Below the pieces are notes generated by a model. That model ran no database searches, was not told where the DNA came from, and saw only the letters and a program-made list of their open reading frames with translations. Below, piece after piece: positions 52,029 to 63,983 of a DNA stretch of 64,000 nucleotides. Positions within the stretch are counted from its first letter, which is position 1. Each line of letters begins with the position of its first letter. A program made the translations under genes and the position numbers. Origin of the DNA: Gracilaria domingensis (Eukaryota; Rhodophyta; Florideophyceae; Gracilariales; Gracilariaceae); the NCBI GenBank assembly GCA_022539475.1, contig VCMS01000082.1:62001-126000 (forward strand), given 5' to 3'.

Positions 52029-52418
52029 TTAACCTACCTGGGCGGCATTCAAGTCTGGAGGGTAAGCTAAGTGCTTGCGCCGATAATAGGCGATGACCTT
52101 GGACCGCGGTAGGTGTTCAATTGGTTCCCAAGTATCCTCATCAGGAGCGTATCCGTACCAAAGAACCTGATAAAGCACTTCCCCGTCTTTCACGACATGG
52201 CGCACTATGCGGTCTATCACAAGTTCCTGTGAATACACTTCCCGGCTGCGGGCCTTCGTAGGCTGCTGAGCAATTCCCATTGAAATGGGCCGCCTCGCGG
52301 GGCCTAATAGAGATTTAGGAGCTCCCTCAGAGATGCCTTCCACGCGGTGGAGTTCGTCCTTTATGTGCGAGCTTCGCGGGGGTCGCCCGTTGCGGCGATA
52401 CTGTAACTCGCGTGTCAC
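52029..52418 (-). CDS. chromodomain ORF of element C (fossil)
   Basis: The frame ends with a chromodomain: ELVIDRIVRHVVKDG, VLYQVLWYGYAPDEDTWEP and IEHLPRSKVIAYYRR, then AQVG-stop as in A. WYGY and EDTWEP are the aromatic and acidic residues that such domains use to bind histone tails. It lies about 590 bp 3' of the pol stop and has no ATG at its start, as in A. Confidence 0.8.
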   Translation of the reverse strand: MTRELQYRRNGRPPRSSHIKDELHRVEGISEGAPKSLLGPARRPISMGIAQQPTKARSREVYSQELVIDRIVRHVVKDGEVLYQVLWYGYAPDEDTWEPIEHLPRSKVIAYYRRKHLAYPPDLNAAQVG

Positions 52419-53003
52419 GCGCTCTCTTCCAAAGGTGAGAGGGTCCCCTGAAAGCTCTCGAACAGTCGAGTATAACGGTTAAACGTTGACCGCCCTTGCT
52501 AGGAAGACCATCGAGTAGTAGCTCTCTCGATTGACGAGTCTCTCGACTTCACCATGGTGACCGTTCTGCTTAAGAGGCATGCGAATCACACTCTCTATGC
52601 AGGGCGGCGGTTCGCCCGGCCACGGGCCATGTGCCATCGTTTTCCATTGATGGGGCGCCACAATCTGGCACATCTGACGATAGTACGCCGTGTTCGGCGG
52701 TCCACGTGGATGCAGCTGACAGCCACTCGTTAAGAATCACCACACATTGCTGTGTCCCCGCGCTGCGCGCGTTTGACATGATTATTTACCAAAAACAAAT
52801 CGGGAAGATGCGTTCGCGCACGTTTGCGGCGGCGGCGCAACCTCAAAACCAAGCGCCAACTCTCCACGCGACGTCGTTGTACTCCTCGGAGTGTTACGAC
52901 ACAAAAACGTCAAGTCCTGTAAGGGTAACTATTGAAATGGTACTCTCTCAAAACCCACTCACACATGAGTTAACCCAGGCCAAGTCTGGTTCGCTTCATA
53001 GCG

Positions 53004-56000
53004 TCAATTATCCCCGTAAGACGGTTGATCCGGATCGGCGGATACTGTTTTCACAGTACGTTTCTCCTTCAAGACGCGATGGCGCGACGTCGAGACGTGC
53101 GACTTCCCAGATTGGGGTACAGTATCTGCGGGTCCCTGAGTTTCTCGGGAACGAGTGTTAACACTTTCTCGTGTCTCCACAGCAGTGGTTGCCTTTCCGT
53201 TGCGGACCTCGCCAGCGTTGGCAACTAGACTTCGCGAATCTCTAGTAGGAGTCACTGTGCTAGCAGTTGGCGCAGGAGTTCCAGGACGTGGAGAACCAGA
53301 CGGCACCGGGGTGTCAACAAAAGTGTTTGCAGTTGCTGCGTTTCCCTCCCCCTCCTTAGGTGACGGTACGGGCTCCATGAGGAGATGGGGGGGCGGGTTA
53401 ACCCGTGTATACACTCGTGTAGATTTATTTGGGTTATTCCAAGTTAAAGTAGATGAATCTCTAAGGTCAGAGTACTCTACGTTCGGTAGATCCGATAAAC
53501 CTCGATCCGGGTGCGGAAGAATTGCGGGGCGCGACGGAGCGTCAACTGCATGCAGCTCTTCCTGTAACGTAGGATCCCCTGATTGGGTACTTGTAGCCGA
53601 AGGTTTTGCGTCGTCCGGAGGTGGAGCTAGAACCACGCGGTCTCGCGAGATGCGTTCGTGCTGATCGTCTATGTCGAGAACGACGGTGTCGGGCGCGACG
53701 GAGATAACACGATACGGTCCATCAGCGTTGGGAGACAGCTTATGTCGACGTTCCTTCTCAGGATTATAATATTCCTTTCGGACGAAAACGAAGTCGTCAG
53801 CCTTGACCACAGGCAACTTACCGCGGAGACGGCGATCAAAATTCTTCTTGAAAGCAAGCTGAGCCTTCTCCATGGCTTTCCGGGCAACCGGTACCATGGT
53901 CTTTAACCAGTTTTTCCAGGTATCCCTGTACGTCCGAGGTGACGGAGTAGACGACAACGTCGGTTGAGCTTCAATTGCTACCAGAGGCGGTATTCTCGAA
54001 AGAACGAGCTCAAGCGGCGATGACGACGAGACCCGATGTACCTGGGTATTATACGCATATGTTATTGGGTCAGTGTACAGGTCCCAATCCTTTCGGTGAT
54101 CTGCTACGTAGGATCTTAATGCGTTAAGCATAGTACGATTAAAGCGTTCTACCTGCCTATTACGCTGGAGATGATAGGTTGTAGTAAACAAATTCTTGAT
54201 ATCCAAGATGCGACAAACGTCCTGAAAGAAATTCGCACCGAACTGCGAGCCATTGTCTGATGACAGATGAACGGGCGGTTCGTACACAAAGACCCAATGC
54301 GTTACAAACGCTTCAGCGACCGCGGCCGCAGTAATCCGTTTCAACGGAACAGTTCGTACGAGTTTCGAAAACCTGTCGGTAATAACCAGGAGATATCGGT
54401 TACCTCGGGCAGTTCGAATTAGTTCACCAAGAAGGTCGATAGCGACAAACTATAAAGGAGCGGAAGCTGGGAACAGCGTCAGTTTCTTTGAAACTCGTCG
54501 TAGTTTGACGTTATTCTTTGCGCATTCCGTGCACGAGCGCCGTAGTGCATAGCAGGCGAAAGCCATGGCGGGCCAATACAAGTCCCTACGGAGGGTTAAG
54601 TACAACTTCCTGCCACGAGGGTGAGCTCCTACCTTCACATAATGCGAGATGTGGAGGACTCTCCGTTGTAAGGAGTGAGGAACGACAATTCGAGGTCGTT
54701 TTTCGACAATCCTGACAAGGAATCCCTGATCATTGGTAACAAAGGGTAGTTTAAAACCCCCGTTGAGGCGGACCCTTATCTGCGTACAGAAAGGATCCTC
54801 GTGTTGTTCACGTATCAGCTCTTCAGCCGTAATGGGCTCGAATGAACCAGGCAGTGGAGCAGCCGGTTCTGCGGCGAGTATATCGTCGCAAATGTCTTCC
54901 GAAATCTCGGTCTCGTGTTCCAGGTCTTTCATCATGAAGCATGGTATTTCATCGTCGATGACTGACTCTGTTTCACCAGAAGTTCCCAGACGCGGGAGTG
55001 CGTCGGCCTGTAAGTTCAGGGTTCCCTTCTTGTACCTGACATCGAAGTCAAATTCCGATAGACGGAGGCACCACCTCATAAGACGACCCGAGGGCTCGGA
55101 GATCCCCATGAGCCACCGGAGGGCCAAATGGTCGGTATGCACCCAAAAATGGGTCCCCATGAGATAGGATCTTAGTGTGGTTAACGCCCAGACAACGGCG
55201 AGACACTCTTTCTCAGAGACTGAGTAGTTGCGTTCGTGCACGTTCAGAGAACGAGACCAGTATCCGATTGGGCGGCGCTCGCCTTCTTCCGAGACTTGAA
55301 ACAATGCAAAACCAACTTGGTACTTACTGGCATCAGTATCCACTTCATAAGGAAGCCCAGAAGTGGGTAGTGCCAAGATAGGCGGAGACGTAACAGCGTC
55401 GACTAGCGACGAAAAGGCAGATGCTTCCGCATCGCCAAAGGGTTCCAGTTTGACTGGTTGTCCTTTTCGAAGGAGCGTGTCGAGGGGAGCTGCGGTGTCA
55501 GCAAAGTTCGGCACGAAGCGACGGTAAACGTTACACTGTCCGAGAAATGAGCGGAGTTCCGTTTGAGTCGTCGGATGTTTCGCGTCCTTTAACGACTTCA
55601 CTCGTACCTCGTCGATCGAGAGCTGTCCGGGCCGGATAATATGACCAAGATATTTCACCGAGTGGGAACAGAACTCACATTTCTTGAGTTTCAGGGTAAC
55701 ACCTGCGTCCTGCAAAACCTGCATTACTTCCCTCACATGGGCGATATGATCTTCCAGGTTGCTGGAAAACACGACGATGTCGTCCAAGTATACCAAACAA
55801 GTTTTCCACTTGAATCTGGCTAACAGAATGTCAATTGCACGCTGAAACGTAGCGGAAGCATTCGTCAATCCGAAAGGCATGCGTTTAAAGCAGTATAAGC
55901 CTTGATGGCATACAAACGCGGTTTTGTCGCGGTCTTCCTTCCTGATTGGGAACCTGCCAGTAACCCCAATTGGCATCGAGGGCTGTAAACACTCTTGCAA

Positions 56001-57533
56001 TGCCAAGCGAGTCGATGTACTCATCCTTCCGGGGTATCGGATATACGTCTTTGACGGTAACGGCGTTGAGTCGCCTGTAATCGATACAAAATCGCCACGA
56101 TCCATCCGATTTCGGAACAAGTACAACGGGCGATGCCCATGGTGACTGAGCGGGCTCAATTACGTCAGCACGTAGCATCTTCTCGACTTGAGATTTCTCC
56201 TCTTCCCGAGCCTTCGGGCCGGCCCGATAAGGGTGTTGCGCATTAGGGCGAGTGTCTGGGAGCAGATCAATACGGTGTTCCGTAATTACAATCGTTCCAA
56301 GGGAACCATCCCACATGGGAGTAAAGTCCCGGAGCATATCCCTTAACTTCTCTCGATGAGACGCTGGGACGTGATCCAGATTCAGCTTCTCTAACTCCTC
56401 GACAGGATCTATCTGGTCTGTACCAGGCGGTAGCGCTTCCTTAACCGAGGTGATCGGTTGTTCGTGACCCGAATTAATCATGTGCACTTCGGCGGTTACG
56501 GCATCATCCGACGCGGCGGAAGTTTCCATTTCTCTCTCTCGCTCCTTAGGGTCAGGTACACCGAGAACCTCGGACATGGGTATTCTCGTTTGTACTAGCG
56601 CCTTCGGGTGTGGGAGGACTGAGCCCAGTACTTGATGTTTGACAAGCCACTGAGTGGATTTGCCAAAGTTAGCGACAAGTACCCTAAAGGGTTTATCGGG
56701 CTCGATAGAGACAACGCCATTCGCCAAAGCGAGTTGTCGCTGATCTTATAACGATGATGATGGTTGAACCAAATGAATTCCATGTTGCTTGGATGTGCAC
56801 TGCACCCAGACCTGGGATTCCGGTTGAATGGCAATTGATTTCGCGACGCGAAGCTTCGTAGATTTAGGATCCATGTTTGGAACGTCTTGAGCCACAGGTA
56901 ATGGTGCACGCTTCCGGATTGTGCGTTTGAGCGGCTTCCGAACTATTGGAATAGTACTTCCGTCTTCTAATTCCACGGTCTTCGCCCTGGGGCGGATAGC
57001 CTCAACAAAGCGGTCACAAAAATCACAACCGAGAATAACCGGTGCGGCGAGAGAGTCGCAAGCAACGAATTCAAGTTTCACCACGGAGGTGCCAAATCTC
57101 ACAGTGAGAGTTATAAAACCGGACGTACGCAACGGGCGATTATTCGCGTGGGCGAAATCCAATCCTGGACCGTAGCGGACAAATTCCCGAAGTGCCGGGG
57201 GCACTAACGAAGAGTGAATTAAGTTCGGCGCAGCGCCTGTGTCTAGAACAGACAGTTGACGAACTATAAACTGGTGTGATAGGCCGAGGTCGGCATAAAC
57301 CTTATCGTTCCTCTTGGCCATCACAAGGACTCTATCCGGAGTACGGAAATTGCGGGACCGCACCCACGGGCGACGTAGAACCATCAATGGTTCTGAGTCC
57401 ACGTCCGTTTGAGCCATCTTCCTCGTGAGGATTATCCTGTTAAGGAATTGGGCCGGGGAGCGAAGCGGCGGCGCCTCGGGCGTTTCCAACTTCGACTCAG
57501 GAGACGCTCCTCCCGTAGAGGAAACTCCCAAGA
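53004..57533 (-). CDS. pol of element C: protease, RT, RNase H, integrase (fossil)
   Basis: The order is protease (VLDTGAAPNLIHSSL, VILGCDFCDRFV), linker, RT (DVIEPAQSPWASPVVLVPK, WRFCIDYRRLNAV, FKRMPFGLTNASATF, CLVYLDDIVVFSSN), RNase H (ERNYSVSEKECLAVVWAL), integrase zinc finger (RRSCTECAKNN) and core (LSSDNGSQFGANFF, VERFNRTMLNALRSY), then a Pro/Ser/Thr-rich tail with PSPKEGEGN over an internal polypurine-tract copy. Roughly 1500 codons when gag is excluded. The copy is broken in several places. Confidence 0.85.
53347..53359 (-). promoter_or_regulatory. internal polypurine-tract copy, integrase tail (C)
   Basis: CTAAGGAGGGGGA on the minus strand, identical to the tract of A and better than C's own terminal tract. 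A weaker copy (11 of 13) lies in the protease-RT linker near 56537-56549. Confidence 0.55.
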
Positions 57534-59630
57534 TCAGTTTTTCTGAGCTGGGTGAGCCGGTAACGGCGCTCCCTGTCCAGGCTGGGAAACTGGATTCCCA
57601 GGTTCGGGATCGATCACGGTTGCCTGTGGTGCCGGGTTCGGAGGTTCCTCGTTTCGAACGTTGTGTCCTGTAATAGGAATGCCATATCTGGCCTTCTGCT
57701 CTTCATATGGTTGACTTGGAACTCGAGCTTTGTCAGCTGGCGACAGCGATTCATAAAACCCGATAACTTTCGACAACTCCCGCGCGGGAAGCATACACAC
57801 CGGGGAGATGTGCCCGTGTCGGTAACATAGATGACAGATGGTCGTTGTCGACTTATCGATATATCGATTACCGTCTGTCCGACGTTGCGGTATCGTATCA
57901 ATCCATCCCGGACGGGAATTTCGGGATCCACGTGACACATATGCGAGTGATGCTGCTGGCACCCTCGTTCCTCCCACGTAAAGTGCTGGGTCACCTTGCG
58001 AGGTTGGAGTCGAGGTCGACGGTAGATCTGAAGACCCATACGAATCGGGAATACTTGCAATGAGGTGCACGTTATCCTGATCCGGGTTTACGGAGTTTTG
58101 ACGATGAAGGGAATGCGAGTGAAACGACTCATTGACGAGTAGAGCCCTCGAGCGGCGGGGTTTTGCCAGACGGCGCGCTCGAAGAGCATCGCCTTCCGCT
58201 TGGGCGTACTGGACCAATTCCAGATAGGTTAGCCGTCGCTTCTCTTCGCGATATCGCGCCACCAGGGTTATGATCGTCGGATCCAATCCATTCACGAACA
58301 TCGTGGATCTTTCCTGAGCGGAATAAACGTTACCACAGCGATGAAACGCTTTATTCAACCGGGTTGAAAAAGCCGTTTCTGTCTCTTCAGGCTTCTGTTT
58401 CGTGTCTCGTAGAGCTAGAGTCGCGTTGTGAATCGCGTTACCTGTTGCATACGACCTGGGGAGGTACTGGACCGCTTCCAGCCAGCATGAAACACCCCCC
58501 TCGGACGCACGAGATGAACCTCGGACCGAGTTGAACTGGTCTTCGGCCATCCCTGTAAGAAAGTAGGGTAAAGCGAGAAACGCTTGAGCCTCGTTCATAC
58601 CGAGTACATCGGCTTCCTGCGCAAAGCGGGCAAGGAAATCGAGAACCATGATTGGGTCTTCGCCATCGAATTTCTTCGTGAACACGATGTTGAGTCGCTT
58701 AATATGGTCTCTCACCTTGCCGGTGCTCCGTGAATCACGGTCAGACGACGAGTCGTCCGATCGATAATACCGATACGATAACAGCATCCTGTAGAGAAGA
58801 TTCGTTGGTTCCAACTCCTTGAGTCCCAAGTGACGTCTGCCCTTTTCGCGGGAGCGAATCACTCCTTGAGTGGCGCATGTCGCTTTCGACTTCGTTCCAC
58901 GAGATCGACCTGGATGCCGGTTACGGCCCTCCTCGCTTCCCGACGAGCTGGAGGCGGACGATTTCGCCGAGCGAACACTAGAATTAGAACTAGACGAATC
59001 TGAGTCATAACGGAGCTCCTTTTTAGACTTCCGATTCCGGCGAACCGGGGACCGGTGAGTCGAGCGCTTCGAGCCTTCGCCTTCGGCCTGTCGCGTACCG
59101 TTCGCGTTATCCATCCGGAGGATCTCTTCCAAAGTGGACAAACGAACCGTTAGACGGTCAACCTCCGTTCGTAACTCCCGAATGGAGAATTGATAAGCTT
59201 CAACAAAGGCAGCTGGGACACCCAGACTTTTTAAATTAGAATTCACGTCCTGACGTAAGACACATACGTCATTAGAGGCATCTCTGAGTTCGGCTTCGTC
59301 AAGCTTCTTTCTGAGATACTGCAGATCCTCGAACAACGAGTTTTGCGCGAGCTGACTGACACGCAGTTGAGCCTCGAGGTACGAGTATCCAGGGGTTTCA
59401 ACCACATCGTCTGGTCTCTCCGTGGCTGGAGTACCCGTAACGGGCGGAGCTCCCGCCGTAGAAGCGGCCAAAGGTCCCGGCGTGACTGAAGAAGCTCCCC
59501 GGGGTTCCGGGACCTGTTCGTTGTCAGGTGACCTTACGGGTACGGAAGCTGGAGAACGCGGAGGCCTAGGCCGAGGCACCCCAGCATCCCTCGGCAAACC
59601 GTTCCGAGAGCTCGGCGCAGGTGGCACCAT
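57534..59630 (-). CDS. gag of element C (fossil, open throughout)
   Basis: A single open frame of 698 codons from ATG 59630 (MVPPAPSSRNGLPRDAGV), the best-kept gag of the three. It has a Pro/Arg-rich N-terminus, helices (LEAQLRVSQLAQNSLFEDL, LRKKLDEAELRDAS), a Ser-rich linker (SDSSSSNSSVRSAKSSAS), the gag core (FDGEDPIMVLDFLARFAQEA, MNEAQAFLALPYFLTGMAED, NKAFHRCGNVYSAQER) and a CCHC knuckle (CHLCYRHGHISPVC). It ends PAQKN-stop at the G-AAA-AAC heptamer (57537-57543), where pol opens in the -1 frame. Confidence 0.85.
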   Translation of the reverse strand: MVPPAPSSRNGLPRDAGVPRPRPPRSPASVPVRSPDNEQVPEPRGASSVTPGPLAASTAGAPPVTGTPATERPDDVVETPGYSYLEAQLRVSQLAQNSLFEDLQYLRKKLDEAELRDASNDVCVLRQDVNSNLKSLGVPAAFVEAYQFSIRELRTEVDRLTVRLSTLEEILRMDNANGTRQAEGEGSKRSTHRSPVRRNRKSKKELRYDSDSSSSNSSVRSAKSSASSSSGSEEGRNRHPGRSRGTKSKATCATQGVIRSREKGRRHLGLKELEPTNLLYRMLLSYRYYRSDDSSSDRDSRSTGKVRDHIKRLNIVFTKKFDGEDPIMVLDFLARFAQEADVLGMNEAQAFLALPYFLTGMAEDQFNSVRGSSRASEGGVSCWLEAVQYLPRSYATGNAIHNATLALRDTKQKPEETETAFSTRLNKAFHRCGNVYSAQERSTMFVNGLDPTIITLVARYREEKRRLTYLELVQYAQAEGDALRARRLAKPRRSRALLVNESFHSHSLHRQNSVNPDQDNVHLIASIPDSYGSSDLPSTSTPTSQGDPALYVGGTRVPAASLAYVSRGSRNSRPGWIDTIPQRRTDGNRYIDKSTTTICHLCYRHGHISPVCMLPARELSKVIGFYESLSPADKARVPSQPYEEQKARYGIPITGHNVRNEEPPNPAPQATVIDPEPGNPVSQPGQGAPLPAHPAQKN
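57537..57543 (-). promoter_or_regulatory. putative gag-pol -1 frameshift site (C)
   Basis: G-AAA-AAC immediately before the gag TGA. Confidence 0.5.
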
Positions 59631-59789
59631 ACCGAATCACGGTGTAGCGACCAATGGTAAGGTCAAATGCACAACGAGAGATCTCGATACTCCAAAGAGT
59701 AAACAACCAACCAACAAAACTGGAGCCCTCACTGACCAGCCAGTGTGTTCTCACCAGTGAGATTCCTTAAAAGAACCAGTTCAAACTCG

Positions 59790-59807
59790 TTCTAAGTCGG
59801 GAGACCA
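59790..59807 (-). promoter_or_regulatory. primer-binding site of element C
   Basis: TGGTCTCCCGACTTAGAA on the minus strand, two bases from the LTR. Confidence 0.7.
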
Positions 59808-59809
59808 CT

Positions 59810-60758
59810 TGTAGTGCAAACCGGGGGACGGGAGACACACTCAAGGCGTTCGAGTCCTTGCTCCCTAGGGGAGGTAGACCCAGAGAAAGAGCCCTCCGTG
59901 CACGGAAAATGGCGGGTGTAAGACCGCCCGTGCCTCGGGATATACCTCGGAGGTTGACGGGGAACAGGCTAGGAAAAGATCCGGAAACGGAGACCACAGT
60001 GATGGGTCGCACCAGCGGGCAGTGGAAACCCTAGGCAAAAAGGGAAAAGGAGGGAAAAACCAGAGGAGATCCCCGGCGGGGCGTGCGGAAAGCGGCAACA
60101 GACCCGGCGGTGGGTGACGGAGACGTGTATTCAGCCCACGCGGCAAAGATCTCTATACAGAGTTGGTAGTTCTACCACTTGTGGTTAAACAGGTATCTGC
60201 ACGATGTAAGGAGTCCGAAGACGGAATTAGCCCGAGGGCAATGGCCACAAATGATCAGAATTGTCTGAAAGATCCCGAAGGATGGAGCTAGAACGTACCG
60301 TATGCGGTGACTCTCCGGGAGGAGTGGTGCACTTCGCGCAGGCGAAACTAGTTCAGAGCCGAGCCCGGTTACCCTTTACTGAAGGTGGAGGTGGCCGCGA
60401 TGTCACCTCCTATACCGTAACCGGTAAATTAGTTAAAGTAAATTAAATAATCTGGTGCACACTTGTGCAAAGCCACCCACGTGGTGTACGTGCACAGCCC
60501 GCGTCAGCCGCCAGAAAAAAATTCGACTATCGAAACAATTCCTCTGTGAATAGACCCAAACCCGACCATATGTACCCACGACCACTCAATACCACGTGCC
60601 ACACCCTGGCCAGTCCAGCTGACATTCCGACATCCAACCACCTCAAAATATCCCAGTTTTGGGCCACGTTTCATACTTTCCTTCCCTAGGATTAAACCTC
60701 GGTGCACGAGTTATGAGTATCAACTTCACTGATACCGCGTTTCCGCGTTAGCTCTACA
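59810..60758 (-). repeat. LTR of element C (5' LTR in element sense)
   Basis: 949 bp, the partner of 48772-49715. It ends CTCTACA at 60758, followed by the ACACC target duplication. Confidence 0.9.
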
Positions 60759-60763
60759 ACACC
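60759..60763. repeat. target-site duplication of element C, right copy
   Basis: ACACC, equal to 48767-48771. Confidence 0.8.
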
Positions 60764-63700
60764 CGTATCGGGTAGGCCCGAAAGCGCGGGAAGAAGAAAA
60801 GTCTCAAGTCGAGAAGATGCTACAAGCGGACGTATTTGAGCCTGCTCAGTCCTCATGGACATCGCCCGTTGTACTTGTTTCGAAATGGGATGGATCGTGG
60901 CTTTTTTGCATCCATTACAGGCTACTTAACGCCGTTACCGTCAAAGACGTGTATCCGATTACACGGATGGATGAGTACATCGACTCGCTGGGAAGCGCCA
61001 GAGTATTTACCGCCCTCGACGCCAATTGGGGTTACTGGCAGGTTCCAATTCGAAAGGAAGATCGCGACAAGACCGCTTCTGTATGTCACCAAGGACTGTA
61101 CCGTTTCAAACGGATGCCCTTCGGGGTAACGAATGCTCCCGCTACGGTTCAGCCCGCGATTGACATTCTGTTGGCCATATTCAAGTGGAAGACTTGTCTT
61201 GTGTACTTGGACGACATTGTCGTATTTTCCAACAGTATGGATGAACATATGTCCCATGTGAGGAAAGTGATGCAGGTTCTGCGTGACGCAGGTGTTACCT
61301 TGAAGCTCAAGAAATGCGAATTCTTTACCGACTCGGTGAAATACCTGGGACACATTATCCGCCCAGGGAAACTCTCGGTCGACGAGGTAAGGGTGAAGTC
61401 GCTGAAGGAAGCGAAACATCCGACAGCTCAGACGGAACTCCGATCATTTCTCGGTTTGTGTAATGTCTACCGTCGATTCGTCCCGAATTTCGCTGATACT
61501 GCAGCTCCTCTCAACTCTCTCCTCAGAAAAGGACAGCCAGTTAAACTGGAACCTTTCGGCGATGCGGAAGCATCCGCCTTTTCGTCGTTAATCGACGCTG
61601 TTACAACTCCGCCGATTTTGGCGTTTCCCACTCCAGGGCTTCCATACGAAGGTGATAATGATTCCAGTGACCACCAAGTGGGGTGTGCCTTGTTTCAAGT
61701 CTCGAAGGAAGGCGAGCGACGTCCAGTTGGGTAATGGTCCCGTTCATTGAACGTGCATGAGCGTAATTTCTCAGTCTCTGAGAAAGAGTGTCCCGCCGTC
61801 GTTTGGGCGCTGTCTACCTTAAGACCCTATCTCATGGGAACCCATTTTCAGGTACATACCGATCATTCGGCTCTCCGCTGGCTTATGGAGATCTCCGAGC
61901 CGTCGGGTCGCCTTATGCGTTGGCGTCTCGGTCTATCGGAATTTGATTTTGATGTCCGGTACAAACAGGGCACCCTGAATATGCAGGCTGATGCGCTTTC
62001 CCGCTTAGGAACGTCTGGAGAAGCAGAACCTGGCGACGACGACGACATACCATGCTTCTTGGTGGAAGACTGGGAGGAAGACTCCGAAATTACGGATGAC
62101 GTCTGTGACGATATTCTCGCCGCAGAACGGCCGAGCCACCGCCTGGCTCATTTGAACCCATCACCGCTGAAGAGGTAATACGTGAACAACACGGGGATCC
62201 TTTCTGTACTCAGATACGGGCCCGACTCAACGGGGAATTCAAGATACCCTTTCTAACCAACGATCAGGGATTCCTTGTTAGGATTGTTGGGCCACGTCCT
62301 GAAATTGTGGTTCCACACTCCCTACAATGGAGGGTTCTCCATATATCCCACTATGCAAAGATTGGGGGACACCCTGGTGGCAGGAAGTTGTATCTAACTC
62401 TCCGAAGAGACTTTTATTGGCCAGCTATAGCATTCAACTGCTACGCAGTACGCCGTTCATGCACGGAATGCGCCAAGAAAAACGTCAAACTCCGACGAAA
62501 TTCTAAGTCGATGACGCTGTTCCCAGCCCGGGCTCCTTTGGAGTTCGTCGCTATCGACATTCTGGGCGAATTAATTCGAACCGCACGCGGTCGCAGGTAC
62601 CTCCTGGTTATCACGGACAGGTTTTCGAAGCTAATGCGAACGGTTCCGTTGAAACGGATCACTGCAGCAGCATTTGCACAAGCATTTGTGACGCATTGGG
62701 TCTTCACTTACGGGCAACCCGTTAATCTGCTTTCAGACAATGGCTCGCAGTTTGCGTCAAAGTTCTTTATGGACGTATGCCGTATCTTGGATGTCAAGAA
62801 TTTGTTTACAACAACCTATCATCCCCAGTGTAATGGGCAGGTAGAACGATTTCATCGTACAATGCTTAACGCATTACGATCCTATGTTGCGGATCACCCA
62901 AAGGATTGGGACTTGTACACCGATGCTATTACGTACGCGTATAACACACAGGTGCATCGGGTAACGAAGCTTTCGCCGTTTGAACTCGTTCTTTCGAGGA
63001 TACCGCCACCGGCAGCAATCGAATCACAACCGACGCTAGCGTTTTTCCCGTCACCACGGATGTACAAGGACACCTGGAAAAATTGGTTAACCAAGATGGT
63101 ACCGGTAGCCCGGAAGGCCATGGAAAAGGGACAGCTTACGTACAAGCGTAATTTCGATCACCGAATTCGCGGTACACCAGTGGTGGTAGAGCCCAACAGC
63201 TTTGTCTTCCTTCGGAAGGAGTATTATAATCCTGACAAGGAAAAGAGACATAAGCACTCCCCCATCGCCGATGGACCATACCGCGTCATTTCCGTCAATC
63301 CGGATACCGTCGTACTCGACATTGACGGATGTCATGAACGAATCTCGCGCGACCGCGTTGTGCCCGCCCCAACGCCTCCCACCGCAACCGGGCCCACCTC
63401 AACCAATACCCAATCAGGGGATCCTCAACAGGAGACAGAACCGTCAACAGCCGCTACACTACCGTCGCGCCCGCAGATTCTTCCGCACCCGGATCGAGGA
63501 TTACTTGATCTACCTACAGTAGGTACTTCTGACCACAGAACTGAACTTCCTACTACTTGGACGAATTCCAACCACTCTGCACGAGTATTTACAAGAGTAA
63601 CCCCCCCACCCCATCTCCTGATGGAGCCCGTGGCGCCAACTAAGGAGCGGGAGGATACCGCAGCTGCTGCGAATGGCACTGACGCTCCGGTGTCGCCCGG

Positions 63701-63983
63701 TTCCCCAACCACGGGAAATGTGATCCACACTGACAATCCAGTCGCTCCCGTGGGAGGATCTAGTGGCAAAGTTGCCTTGTCGCACCCCAACCGTGAGGAC
63801 TCCGCCGTGTCGGTCTCCGTTACCACGGAACGTGCCCGCGAGAGGCGCGACGCTGCCGCAGAAGCAGCTACCCACTCTGGGACCTCTAACCACTTCAACT
63901 CGGGTATCCGCGCTGAGAAGCATAGCCGAACTGTGAAAACGGTTTCCAGTGATCCGGACCAGCCGCTGCACGCGGAAGAATAG
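60764..63983 (+). CDS. pol of element B, remainder: RT, RNase H, integrase (fossil)
   Basis: Resumes after element C with the RT (FEPAQSSWTSPVVLVSK, LLNAVTVKDVYPI, CLVYLDDIVVFSNSMDEH, KLKKCEFFTDSVKYLGHI), RNase H (SEKECPAVVWAL, HSALRWLMEISEPSGRLM), the integrase zinc finger (RRSCTECAKKN) and DDE core (FVAIDILGELIRTARG, LLSDNGSQFASKFF, CNGQVERFHRTMLNAL), then a Pro/Ser/Thr tail ending HAEE-stop. An internal polypurine-tract copy lies at 63640-63652 (CTAAGGAGCGGGA). A few breaks are present. Confidence 0.85.
63640..63652 (+). promoter_or_regulatory. internal polypurine-tract copy, integrase tail (B)
   Basis: CTAAGGAGCGGGA, 12 of 13 bases equal to the tract of A, at the same place in the integrase tail as in A and C. 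Confidence 0.5.

Larger units (their letters stand above)
48772..60758 (-). mobile_element. LTR retrotransposon C (Ty3/gypsy, chromovirus-like)
   Basis: An 11,987-bp element on the minus strand inserted in pol of element B, with a perfect 5-bp target duplication (ACACC). LTRs at 48772-49715 (944 bp) and 59810-60758 (949 bp) differ at roughly 30 positions by eye (3-4%), so it is older than A. It has the same plan as A: gag, pol, detached chromodomain ORF, antisense gene. It looks structurally whole, with about half a dozen breaks in its genes. Confidence 0.9.
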